A stretch of DNA of 64,000 nucleotides from Cytobacillus sp. S13-E01 (GTDB lineage: Bacteria; Bacillota; Bacilli; Bacillales; Bacillaceae_L). Below are positions 1 through 8,517 of the stretch, piece by piece; the first letter of the stretch is position 1; each line of letters starts with the position of its first letter. A program made the position numbers and the translations under genes. The stretch is from contig NZ_JARFVC010000002.1 of the NCBI RefSeq assembly GCF_029193815.1, forward strand, positions 1 through 64,000. Direction: 5' to 3'. Below the pieces are notes generated by a model. That model saw only the letters and a list, made by a program, of their open reading frames with translations. It had not been told where the DNA came from and did no database searches.

Positions 1-178
1 GCTCACTGATGCGAAGTAATTTCCATGACTGAAGTTTAGTTGCTTCGATTTCCACTTCTATTGTATGTAAAGGGGTATGATGTTCGCGGATTTTCTTTAA
101 TGATTTAGTAAAGTCGGATGGTTCATTCTTTTGGCGTTTTTTAATTTCTTTGTTTGGTTTTTTCAAGAGAATCCCCAT
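1..178 (-). CDS. tnpB: TnpB-like RNA-guided nuclease of IS200/IS605 type, N-terminal fragment (cut by window edge)
   Basis: The minus strand is open from an ATG at 178 to the left window edge, giving 59 residues that begin MGILLKKPNKEIKKRQKN and then run through a basic stretch. It starts 14 bases after the tnpA stop, in the same direction, which is the usual tnpA-tnpB order of IS605-type elements. TnpB proteins are RNA-guided DNA nucleases that help the transposon persist. The catalytic RuvC part and the right-end guide RNA would lie outside the window. The ribosome site AGAAAGG directly abuts the ATG, so the TTG at codon 5 may be the real start. The assignment rests mainly on position, since the N-terminus is poorly conserved and whether the rest is intact cannot be seen. 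Confidence 0.6.
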   Translation of the reverse strand, partial: MGILLKKPNKEIKKRQKNEPSDFTKSLKKIREHHTPLHTIEVEIEATKLQSWKLLRISE

Positions 179-191
179 CCTTTCTAAGAGG

Positions 192-604
192 TTAACTTCG
201 AGTTTTTTGTTCCTGTATGTACCTTTTTACAGTTTCTTCACTTACCTTGCCTACTGTACTAGCGAAATATCCCTTACTCCATAAAGAACCTGACCTGTTG
301 TAGAATTCTTTTAATTTAGGGAACTTCTTAAATAATTCTCTAGCAGAAATACTTTTAAGGATACGGACTACGTCCGTAGGTGCAATTGTTGGCTTGGTTG
401 ATATAAATAAATGAATATGGTCAGGCATTATTTCTATTTCTTTAATTTCAAATTCATATTGAGTGCTAATAATCCGAAGGATTTGTTTCAACTCTGATTC
501 TACGTTCCCATTTAACACTTAAAATCTTAACTTTGGACACCATATAATATGGTATTGGATAGGATAAGGAATTTACAATGATTTAATCTATTGTATTCGC
601 TCAT
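192..604 (-). pseudogene. tnpA: IS200/IS605 family transposase TnpA, disrupted
   Basis: TnpA is a small Y1 (HUH) single-strand transposase of about 130-150 residues. The readable C-terminal part (from GTG at 518) carries the metal-binding HUH motif HIHLFI and the catalytic tyrosine in VKRYIQEQ. The N-terminus is present but broken. A well-placed ATG at 604, behind AAGGTG, reads MSEYNRLNHCKFLI; a frame change then follows, and the next frame reads IQYHIIWCPKLRF followed by a TAA at 519-521 just before VLNGNVE. The frame change is explained by a tandem duplication of five bases (GGATA at 557-561 and again at 562-566 on the plus strand). Removing one copy restores a continuous frame apart from the single TAA. 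The element therefore cannot make a full TnpA, although it could be mobilised by a related enzyme. Confidence 0.85.
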
Positions 605-696
605 TTTTCACCTTGAAATCTTAAAATTAAAACTCTATATGTGAATTTTACCATATAGGAATATATGTTCTCAATACATATTTTGAAAGAAAGTCA

Positions 697-774
697 CTCA
701 AATAGGGCAGTCCGAAGACTACCCTTGAGCGAAGCCCTTACATCCACGGGGCAAGCCCGCATGGTTTTACGGGC
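697..774. other. Cluster of stem-loops beside the decayed IS200/IS605 element
   Basis: Two strong hairpins lie upstream of tnpA. The first pairs 697-712 (CTCAA, then GGGCAGTC) with 717-729 (GACTACCC, then TTGAG) around a CGAA tetraloop, with one mismatch and a three-base bulge. The second pairs GCCCG (755-759) with CGGGC (770-774). IS200/IS605 elements have subterminal hairpins recognised by TnpA and, at the right end, structured guide RNA. Which of these this is, or whether it is a remnant of another element, cannot be decided from the window. A smaller palindrome, ATATGT/ACATAT (663-681), lies between this cluster and tnpA. Confidence 0.45.
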
Positions 775-868
775 TATTTCTATAACTAATTTCTTGAAGC
801 TTGCGCAAATCTTCAAGTGTACACTGCTTTATATTTATAGTCATAGATATGTTTGCTCCTTTGTTTTA

Positions 869-1321
869 TCAATAATTTCTCTTGTTTCCCTTTTTAATAA
901 ACTCCCAGTCTTTTTCTATATTTTTTCTAACTCTTTCAAGAAGATTGTAAATGGTTTCTACTTCCTTATCTGAAAATCCCTCTAATGCAACCATATTGGA
1001 ATAATCATTTTCTCTTTTTATTAAAGGATAAATAATTTTCCCTTTCTCTGTTGGGAAGAGTTTTTTAATTTTTTTGTTATGCTTGTCTTCTTTCTTTTCA
1101 AGAAAGCAACTAATTTCAAGTTTTTGGATAGCACGAGCTACTGTTGTTCGATCTACTTTTATCATCTCAGCTAACTTTTCCTGTATGATTCCTGGGTTTT
1201 CACATATTCGAACAAGGTACAAATACTGTCCTTTTGTAAGGTCATATTCTTTAAATTCGATATTACTAATCGAATCTAACGCCCTTGCAATCATTCCAAT
1301 TTCACGAAGAATTTCTTGCAT
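869..1321 (-). CDS. MarR family transcriptional regulator
   Basis: This 150-residue protein has the MarR winged-helix layout: an N-terminal dimerisation helix, a helix-turn-helix around residues 45-75 (the segment with KLAEMIKVDRTTVARAIQKLE), a wing with KKEDKHNKKIKKLFPTEKG, and a C-terminal dimerisation helix. MarR proteins usually bind palindromic operators as dimers and release DNA on binding phenolic or oxidised ligands. The ATG at 1321 has AAGGAG seven bases upstream. No co-directional partner gene lies close by, so the target is unknown. It stands alone between the IS remnant and a structured repeat. Confidence 0.9.
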   Translation of the reverse strand: MQEILREIGMIARALDSISNIEFKEYDLTKGQYLYLVRICENPGIIQEKLAEMIKVDRTTVARAIQKLEISCFLEKKEDKHNKKIKKLFPTEKGKIIYPLIKRENDYSNMVALEGFSDKEVETIYNLLERVRKNIEKDWEFIKKGNKRNY

Positions 1322-1407
1322 AATTAACTCCTTAGTACATATTTGTGTTGGAAATGCAACAAAAATAAGTTAAGCAAAGATAATGGGAAAATATAATAAG
1401 AAATGCG

Positions 1408-1615
1408 TAGGGCGCCCGCCTATCGGCGCGTCGATTAAAACCCGCCACGTCCTGTGGCGAACATCGACATCAGCACATCCTGTGCAAGTCAAGCATAAGT
1501 CGAGCCGTCTGGAAGGTTGTTCTTTGACCTTCCAGACGGATTGGTTTATACCATAGAGCCGGGTGGCGCCCGGAGCTAGACACTATAACTAGGTACAAAC
1601 TTTTATACTTTCTTA
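1408..1615. repeat. Structured Bacillaceae intergenic repeat element
   Basis: This 0.2-kb non-coding stretch is GC-richer than its surroundings and packed with inverted repeats. GTCGAT (1430-1435) pairs with ATCGAC (1463-1468) around CGCCAC/GTGGCG (1443-1448/1454-1459). GCACA/TGTGC follows at 1473-1485. A perfect 13-bp stem pairs 1505-1517 with 1527-1539. The end segment 1569-1615 (CCCGGAGCTAGACAC onward) recurs almost unchanged at 49001-49047, and its core recurs inverted at 32506-32522. Reading the minus strand, I recognise this as a sequence common between genes in many Bacillus relatives; its function is unknown to me. The remaining bases between 1322 and 1873 show no gene. Confidence 0.7.
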
Positions 1616-1873
1616 ACTTTTAATAAATCCCCATACCTTTTGGTTGGGGATTTTAGTGATGAATCATGATGTGTTTTAGTATGTGTGTTGAAATCTACCA
1701 TTAATTACTCTCTTGATACCTGTAATTGATAATATTTCCCCCACATTTACACACGATACTTAAACTAACTGCGTCGTTAGTTTAAGTTCAAATCTTCTCA
1801 ATCTCATCCATTTTAAAAAAGAGAACTGACCTTTTCGGATCAGTCTCATTTATCATGCTATATTACATTATGT

Positions 1874-4800
1874 CTACTCAAACAACACCATTTGCTCCAT
1901 CTCGCCCAACCTATCAATCGTTTTCGGATCGTGGTCTTGGAAGTAGGCATGGTGGAGCCATTTTTCTTTTGTCATGACTTTTTTGTTTGTGTCGGTTGAT
2001 GCTCTTAGGCGGCAGCTATAGATGACTGGGAAGTAGTCTTGTAGAAACTTTCCTTCAGCATGTGCCGTCAGGGCAATGATTTGAAAACCTAGTTGTTCTG
2101 CGACGAAGAATACTGGACTTAATACATGATCACTTGATGCCTTACCGAAAGGATTATCGAGTATGACTGCTCGGTGGCGCTTCATGTTTGGTTGTATATG
2201 TTGTTTTTTCTCAGCGACATAATTTAGGATTCCTAAGAAAAGTGTCATGTTTTTACTCCACTTTTCTCCTCCAGACCAAACGTTACTTTGCTCCCATGAG
2301 TAAGAGCGTGTTGTCACTTTGTTGTCATTGGTTACTTTCCGGCAGCTTACTTTCATGACTTCGTTGTTCATGACCATTTGTAGGAGCTGTTTAGATTGGA
2401 GCCACATCTCGATTTCTTTTTGTACCTTCCCTTCGTCTTGAACTCCTTGTTCGTTTAGATAACGATCTGATTCTAGTTGTTGAAGGATCCACTCAATGTA
2501 ATCTCGTATTCTCGTTTTTCCGGTTTCTTCTTCCCATTCTGGAATGCTGATTGTAAAGATTTGTTTCCAATCATCCTCTACTTTTACTCTCGTTTTCTTT
2601 GGAATCTGTTTTAACTCTTCGACAATAGTGAGTAAATGGGTGTGAATTTGGTTGATGAATAACTGTAAATCCTTATCACTCTCCCGAATATGTTCATTCG
2701 CGTAATTAGATATTTTCTCAATTCGATTCAGCATGTTTTTCTTAAAATCAGTGATATCTTGATAATTTTGTTTATTTTCCACACCACTAATCGCCATCTG
2801 TTGTAATTTAATATCTGAAATGTGATTTAAACAAAAATCTCTAAAGGCATTTTTTGCACGTCCTACCTCTTTTTTCTCGGTCTCTACTACCTCTTTATTT
2901 CTAGTAAGCTCGTCTGTGATTGACTTTACAAACTTCTTTCGATTATAGGTGTAATCAAGAATTTCTTCTGAAGTTAATGATTGTACATTCACATCCAGCG
3001 AATTAAAATGATGTCCTTCCACAAAACGGTCTAACCAACGCTCGCCGTCTTCAATTGCTTCTAGTTCTTTTTTAATTCTGAAGAGTTCTTGATCAATATA
3101 TGACTTTCTTTCAGTGAGACCTTTCTTTTCAGAATGTAATATTTCTGCAATTTCATCCAAGCTTTCAGTAAATGAAAGGATTTCTTGGTTTGGAAAATCC
3201 TTTTCAAATCGTTCTAGTTTTGTTTCCCACTTACCCTTTTGTATATCTTTCCGTGACGAACTCTGTTGAACATCAGCTACTAAGGCGTCAGCTTCACTTT
3301 TTAAGGAAGCAATTTTATCCCATAATAATTTCAATAGTTGTTTACCGTCACCAGGAAAAATCTGTGATTCATCAATATAGCTATGCTCATCAAGAAGATC
3401 ATTCATTTGCTTAGCTAAGCGTTCGATCGTTTTAAGGGCACCATCACGTTTGGCAATCCACTCACCATGTGTTACGTTGATTTGACGAATTTTCAGTTCT
3501 AAATCATGAATTTTCGCTTTGATATTCGTTTTACTTTCACCTGAATAAACAGGTGTGAATGATTGTAGTCTTTTATACTCTTCATCTTCTTTAATCAACT
3601 GTAATTTAAGTTCAAGAGTTTGAATTCGATCACCCAGATGGTCTTTTTCAGCTTTTGTGGCTAATAATTGTTGCTGGACTCGAGTAACCTCTTTCAATAC
3701 AGATTGGAGGGTTTCATTCGAACTATTCTCTTTTTTTCTATCATCTTCAACTTCTTTTACATAGTGGAGAAACTGCATTCCTTTTTCGATTTTAGATTCA
3801 AGTCCCTGCTTTTCATCTCGGTGGTTAACTGAACTCGCTTTATTAATAGCTTGTTTTGATCGTTGCTCTTCAATAAAACGTTTTTCTATTTGGATATTTG
3901 TAAGTATCTCATCGATTTGTGAAGACAACCTAGAAAGTTCTTCTTTTAGCACAGAGACGTTTTCATAGGGGTGCTTATCAAGAAATTGTGTAAATTCTTT
4001 TAAAACATCTTCCCATGATTTTATTTCATTCTCCAATTGTTCACGCAAGGTAGTTGTTTCCTTAGCATGATTTCCGATTTGCTTTTTCCATTGTGCAAAC
4101 GATTTTGAATCGATGTTTTCAGCCCAATGACTAGGAGCAATCCACTTTTGATGAACATTCTCTTGATCTGTAAGGGTTGCTTCTTCCGTTGTAATAACTG
4201 TAAGTGGGAATTGCAATCTGTCAGATACGGATCTAAGCTTATCAAGCACTTGCTGCTTCGCTTTATTGGTTGTTACGAGAGTTAATGGCCATAAGGGGTA
4301 AGATTTTTTCTTTTCTTTCTCATCTTCATCCATTGACTGCCAATATTCTACTCCTGTTACCAAATAGTCAAACTGATTTTTCCAAGATGCTAGTTGTTGT
4401 TCTAGAAACGGATCTCCAAAGAAGACTTCTTGATCACCATGGTCATCTACAAAACGATAGGCCATCCGCTCACGGTATAAAAGAGCAGTGCGTTCTTTTG
4501 TTAGTTTTTCAACTTGCTGTATTAATCTTGTTTCTATTGATTCTTGTTGTAAATAGACACTCTCAACACTTGCCCATTGAGGTCTTAGACTAGCTAGCCT
4601 GTTGATTAGGTTTAACTGATCTTTTTCAATTTCTGAAAGTTGGTATGAAACGTTCTTTTTAGTACTTTCGAACGTTGAAAGTTCTTTTTGCAACTCTTCT
4701 TTTCTCGCTTCAGCTTCCAATTCAACGATTACGAGCTGTTTTTCTGCTTGTTGTAAACGAATAATTTCATCGTCAAGAAATTGAAAACGTTCATTCCACT

Positions 4801-6289
4801 TATTCATTTCTTCTATTACATTTTCTTGATTTGGATTGGCTAGCAACTGTTGTTCGAGCCTTTTTATATCCTTTAATCGTGAATCAATTCGACCCTTTAT
4901 TTCTGAGAGAGCACGTTGTAAGTTTCTTTCTTTTTGCGTGAGCTCCTCATTTTTCGATGTAGTCTGTTCGATTTGTGACAGAATCGGATTAAGTTGATAA
5001 GTAAGGTCTTGTTTTTCACGATCAAACTTTTCAATCTCTTCCATATAGAAACCAAGTAATGAGCGTTTCGCTTCTTCTAGTGCCTCTTGATAGTCCGTGA
5101 GCTCGTCTGTTTGATCAAGTCTCGCAATCTCAACTTCAAAATGCTTCAAGTGATCTTCTTGTTCTTTGCGTTCCAATTTAAGCTCTGCTAGTTTTAATGA
5201 ATAAAAATCACTGCGATGTTGAAGTAGCTCTTCTTCCTTTTCAACCTGCTTAGCTAATGCAAGCTTATATTCATTTTCAAAGGATTTAAATGCCGATTCT
5301 TCAACCAATATGTCATAGGAAGCCGATTTTACAGCAAACAAATGATTGTTATGGTCCCAGTCTTTTTGTTTGGTTATTGCCTCGGAATGTTCGGTTGAAA
5401 ATTTTCGCTTTTGTTCTAACGTTTCAATCCATGCACCTTTAGCCTTCTGTTTTGTCTTTACATATTCTAGCTCTTTATTGTGTAACTTCGCATATGTGTT
5501 TACGTAATCTTCTAGTTTGAGCTGGATATGTTTGTTTTCTTCAATCGTTTCTTTTAACTTTTTATAATTTTTAAAGCTTGTATGCTGTTTTTCAAACATT
5601 TCAGCAAATATATTCTGATCATGCCCAACGATTGAGCTTTCAACAGTCGGAATTAGCAGGCGATCAAATAATTGATTCGTACTTTTACAATCATCAAAAA
5701 AAGCTTCTACTCCACCTTCAGAACTATTAATCTTGACAACATTATCCCATTCGCTTGAGATAATATGATATTGCTCTTCGATAAACGATTTATACTCTTT
5801 GATCGTATTAAAGGTTCGTGCAAGAAAGGATTTTTCACGCATATTACTATAGTAATCTTGTATTTCACCACGTTCGGCAGTTCGTTTCCGTTCCTTTCCG
5901 TCACGAACAAAAGGAATGCCTTCGATTCCATTAGGATCATTTGCACCATATTCATAGACATATCGAAAAGAATCCAAGCCATGCTTCGTCATAAATAAGG
6001 ATACCGCTGTGACAACATACCGGCGTGGTTGGTCGTTTGTAATCCATTCAATCGCAATGTGGGCAGGGGCATTCTCAAGTAACAGCGTGTTTTTAATTTT
6101 ACGATCAGCTAAATCGACATGTGGTAAAATCGCTTGTAATGCGGTTTGAATAAGAACTGTTTTTCCGCCACCATTTTCTAGTAAAATCGCCCCATTATGG
6201 CCATCAAATAAAAACAGTTCATCATTATAGCGTTTATTTCCTTCTTCATAGACTACGTTGGTTAACCGAATTTTACTAATCGACGGCAT
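1874..6289 (-). CDS. jetC: Wadjet system SMC-like ATPase JetC (MksB/MukB-like)
   Basis: This is the motor of a Wadjet condensin, which recognises and extrudes small circular DNA so that JetD can cut it. With an ATG at 6289 the protein is 1471 residues. It has an N-terminal Walker A (LENGGGKT, near residue 40), long coiled-coil arms, a hinge-like central part near residues 620-790, and a C-terminal ABC signature (WSGGEKWSKN) followed by Walker B (AVILDNPF). The DNP in place of DE is what I expect in this MukB/MksB-like group. A longer frame opens at 6346. The start at 6289 is preferred because AAAGGA lies about nine bases upstream and it gives a 14-base overlap with jetB, the same as at the jetB/jetA junction. 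It is the last gene of the operon and no strong terminator was found in the bases below 1874. Confidence 0.92.
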   Translation of the reverse strand: MPSISKIRLTNVVYEEGNKRYNDELFLFDGHNGAILLENGGGKTVLIQTALQAILPHVDLADRKIKNTLLLENAPAHIAIEWITNDQPRRYVVTAVSLFMTKHGLDSFRYVYEYGANDPNGIEGIPFVRDGKERKRTAERGEIQDYYSNMREKSFLARTFNTIKEYKSFIEEQYHIISSEWDNVVKINSSEGGVEAFFDDCKSTNQLFDRLLIPTVESSIVGHDQNIFAEMFEKQHTSFKNYKKLKETIEENKHIQLKLEDYVNTYAKLHNKELEYVKTKQKAKGAWIETLEQKRKFSTEHSEAITKQKDWDHNNHLFAVKSASYDILVEESAFKSFENEYKLALAKQVEKEEELLQHRSDFYSLKLAELKLERKEQEDHLKHFEVEIARLDQTDELTDYQEALEEAKRSLLGFYMEEIEKFDREKQDLTYQLNPILSQIEQTTSKNEELTQKERNLQRALSEIKGRIDSRLKDIKRLEQQLLANPNQENVIEEMNKWNERFQFLDDEIIRLQQAEKQLVIVELEAEARKEELQKELSTFESTKKNVSYQLSEIEKDQLNLINRLASLRPQWASVESVYLQQESIETRLIQQVEKLTKERTALLYRERMAYRFVDDHGDQEVFFGDPFLEQQLASWKNQFDYLVTGVEYWQSMDEDEKEKKKSYPLWPLTLVTTNKAKQQVLDKLRSVSDRLQFPLTVITTEEATLTDQENVHQKWIAPSHWAENIDSKSFAQWKKQIGNHAKETTTLREQLENEIKSWEDVLKEFTQFLDKHPYENVSVLKEELSRLSSQIDEILTNIQIEKRFIEEQRSKQAINKASSVNHRDEKQGLESKIEKGMQFLHYVKEVEDDRKKENSSNETLQSVLKEVTRVQQQLLATKAEKDHLGDRIQTLELKLQLIKEDEEYKRLQSFTPVYSGESKTNIKAKIHDLELKIRQINVTHGEWIAKRDGALKTIERLAKQMNDLLDEHSYIDESQIFPGDGKQLLKLLWDKIASLKSEADALVADVQQSSSRKDIQKGKWETKLERFEKDFPNQEILSFTESLDEIAEILHSEKKGLTERKSYIDQELFRIKKELEAIEDGERWLDRFVEGHHFNSLDVNVQSLTSEEILDYTYNRKKFVKSITDELTRNKEVVETEKKEVGRAKNAFRDFCLNHISDIKLQQMAISGVENKQNYQDITDFKKNMLNRIEKISNYANEHIRESDKDLQLFINQIHTHLLTIVEELKQIPKKTRVKVEDDWKQIFTISIPEWEEETGKTRIRDYIEWILQQLESDRYLNEQGVQDEGKVQKEIEMWLQSKQLLQMVMNNEVMKVSCRKVTNDNKVTTRSYSWEQSNVWSGGEKWSKNMTLFLGILNYVAEKKQHIQPNMKRHRAVILDNPFGKASSDHVLSPVFFVAEQLGFQIIALTAHAEGKFLQDYFPVIYSCRLRASTDTNKKVMTKEKWLHHAYFQDHDPKTIDRLGEMEQMVLFE

Positions 6290-7016
6290 GTTCTTCAGTC
6301 CTTTCAAAGCCAAATATAAATTCAAAAATTCCTTTGTTATACTCAACTTCCATAAAAAATCGCTGAACGATCGTTTTCGCTTTTTCCGTTAATGTAATCT
6401 CGTCATTCCCAATCTCTTGGACTAGCTCTTGGTCCACTAGAAATCTTTTTACTGTATCAATAAAACTTAAGCGACTAATCGTATTACCACTTTGTTTTTT
6501 CGCAGTCTCTTTAATACCATCCATGTCTTCCCATTTTTCAATAATCAATCGCCAATTATAAGAGAACTCTTTTTCAAGTTCTTTTAATTCGTCCTCGTCA
6601 TGGGTCTTTAATTGATCGATTCGTTCTTGGATAGAATGAACCCACTCGTCTAATCGCAAAAATTGTCTTGTTGGTTCCTGACTTTGATACGTATCATAAA
6701 AACTACCAAAAAGAATAATGGTAGAGAAGTATAATAGATAAATATCACCATTTGTTGCACCAGTACGGAGGTAGTTTTTCTTCATCCAATCATTACTAAC
6801 ATGAAAAGGAGATAGCTTTGTTCTAGGGATCAAAAACATCTGCTCACTTGTAAGGATAATGACACAGTCAACTTCTCGACTGAATGTATCAAGTAGGCCA
6901 CGAATATCATCGTCTGCTTTATATTGCTTAACAGCCTCTAAATCCGCTGCACCTTCCCTCGCAAGTTTCGTATATAATTGAAAAGCCTTAATGACTTTTT
7001 GTTCAGGATAGTTCAT
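6276..7016 (-). CDS. jetB: Wadjet system protein JetB (MukE/MksE-like)
   Basis: This 246-residue soluble protein lies between the kleisin-like and SMC-like genes, where MukE/MksE-type subunits (tandem winged-helix proteins that bind the kleisin) are encoded. No catalytic motif is visible. The C-terminal third, with TVKRFLVDQELVQEIGNDEITLTEKAK, looks like a winged helix. My recollection is that such proteins carry the label DUF6063 in Bacillus genomes, but this was not checked. The ATG at 7016 has GGAAGGAG just upstream. The gene overlaps jetA by 14 bases and jetC by 14 bases, pointing to coupled translation of a stoichiometric complex. Confidence 0.82.
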   Translation of the reverse strand: MNYPEQKVIKAFQLYTKLAREGAADLEAVKQYKADDDIRGLLDTFSREVDCVIILTSEQMFLIPRTKLSPFHVSNDWMKKNYLRTGATNGDIYLLYFSTIILFGSFYDTYQSQEPTRQFLRLDEWVHSIQERIDQLKTHDEDELKELEKEFSYNWRLIIEKWEDMDGIKETAKKQSGNTISRLSFIDTVKRFLVDQELVQEIGNDEITLTEKAKTIVQRFFMEVEYNKGIFEFIFGFERTEEHAVD

Positions 7017-8517
7017 ATTCTTCTCCTTCCAACATGATGTTCATCTCTTGGATAGAAAAACGTTCAAATCGTTTTATAATCCCTTTTCCTTCTTGAATCG
7101 TAAGGGTCCGATCTCCAAGCAGGCTTAATGCGTCACCAAGTAATGTCTTTCCTTCATTTTCATCGACTTCGCCTTTAATAATTGGAGAACGCTGATGAAG
7201 AATCAACCAAAAATCATAGAAATAACGTTGTTCATACAAAGAGGCTTGACCATTTTTCTCTAGGTAATCGATGAATTGTGAAAGTGTGCCTACTTTATCC
7301 TTCTCTGAAGCTAGTAAATACTGCTCCATGACTTCCTTGTATTTGGCTGTTAACCATTTTCGGTATGGATGATCATCCTCTTCGTTATCGACCTCTATTA
7401 AGCTTTGCTCTACTTTTTCTTCACGTTCATCGCTAATATTTTGTTCAGCTAAAATTGTTAGTGGTGACCAACGTTCATTTTCTTCAACTTTTAAAAACGG
7501 CTGTAAAACTCCCTTTAGTGCCTCCAGTGGAAGTGGAGAAGATGCAATTCTCGAAACTATATCCTGGTCAAAGTTAAAGGATTGGATCCCGGTGTAATAG
7601 AGTGATTCTTGTGCTGTTACAAGAGTCGTATTTTTTAAAGATAGAGTTTGCTCTAGTAAACGTGAATGCTCGTAGTGGACAGCTTCAAGTTCTCTATTGA
7701 TTTTTAGGACTAGCTCATATGTTTTCTTTTCTTTTTGGTGAACATCCTTTGAGTACAACCGTTCTCTTGTTTCTTTTACAAAATGACGTAGTTCTTTGAA
7801 TTCCTCGTCTTCACGAGTTAGCCGCCCATAGATATCCTCAAGAAGTTGCTTATAGCGGTCAAAGGTTTCTTCCGATACAATGCTTCGCTGAATTTCATGC
7901 TTTAACTTAATCATTCGTTCCTCTAAGCTTTCCACATCAATACGCATTTCATTGATTTGCCTAAGCGCTCCCTTGAATTCTCCTTTATCCAATTGTTTTC
8001 GGAGCATCAATTGATTAATTGATAATTGAAACTCACTATAAAACTCTTTTGTAGCAAATACTAATTCAAGTCCATCCTCATCCAATGTGTAAAATTGCGT
8101 ATTTGTTTTCACATCGAAATCATTTGCTTTAAGGATCGAGTACTCAATCATTTCTTCACGGTTTTCTTCCCAGTTAAAAAATAAGTAGTTTCGCTTTTTC
8201 CCGGTTGTAGGACGGAAGGTTTGTACAATCGACCGAGCAATTTTTTGATAAGCTTCCTCATCCAAATGGTACTTAGATTCGGTTAGCTCTTGTAAAAAGG
8301 CAGAAAGCTGCTTAATTCCTGTTTTATAGTGCCGCATTAACTTTTGTTCAAAAAAGAATAACAGTGTTAGTATCCCAAGGCCTTTCATATCGATTGGATT
8401 ATTGTCTTGATCTTGTTCTCGTTTACGATCAAGTTCAAATAAAGGGTCAAAAAGGGCAAGCCTTCTCATTCGTTCACGGTACCCGCTTATTAGCTCTTGC
8501 AAATCAAGTTTGTCCAA
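7003..8517 (-). CDS. jetA: Wadjet system kleisin-like protein JetA (MukF/MksF-like)
   Basis: This 504-residue, charged, mostly helical protein has the size and place of JetA, the kleisin that bridges the heads of the JetC dimer and binds JetB. The N-terminus contains a hydrophobic helical stretch (GLGILTLLFFFEQKLM, near residue 50) and the middle (about residues 175-290) is predicted coiled coil. The start is a TTG at 8517 with GGAGG eight bases upstream. The gene overlaps the end of jetD by 28 bases and the start of jetB by 14 bases. The assignment depends on size, order and the unmistakable JetC and JetD partners, since kleisin-like proteins share little sequence. Confidence 0.85.
   Translation of the reverse strand: MDKLDLQELISGYRERMRRLALFDPLFELDRKREQDQDNNPIDMKGLGILTLLFFFEQKLMRHYKTGIKQLSAFLQELTESKYHLDEEAYQKIARSIVQTFRPTTGKKRNYLFFNWEENREEMIEYSILKANDFDVKTNTQFYTLDEDGLELVFATKEFYSEFQLSINQLMLRKQLDKGEFKGALRQINEMRIDVESLEERMIKLKHEIQRSIVSEETFDRYKQLLEDIYGRLTREDEEFKELRHFVKETRERLYSKDVHQKEKKTYELVLKINRELEAVHYEHSRLLEQTLSLKNTTLVTAQESLYYTGIQSFNFDQDIVSRIASSPLPLEALKGVLQPFLKVEENERWSPLTILAEQNISDEREEKVEQSLIEVDNEEDDHPYRKWLTAKYKEVMEQYLLASEKDKVGTLSQFIDYLEKNGQASLYEQRYFYDFWLILHQRSPIIKGEVDENEGKTLLGDALSLLGDRTLTIQEGKGIIKRFERFSIQEMNIMLEGEEYELS

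Noticed and set aside
665-973. Plus-strand frame of 102 codons across the hairpin cluster and the end of the MarR gene
   Set aside because: It runs through strong hairpins and overlaps the MarR coding region; no ribosome site and no family pattern.
3172-3414. Plus-strand open frame of 80 codons inside jetC, and similar antisense frames at 4270-4593 and 5765-5998
   Set aside because: They lie wholly within a long, motif-bearing gene on the other strand, lack ribosome sites and show no recognisable protein pattern.
6290-6346. The longer N-terminus of jetC
   Set aside because: It would overlap jetB by 71 bases with no ribosome site. The start at 6289 has one and gives an overlap matching the rest of the operon.
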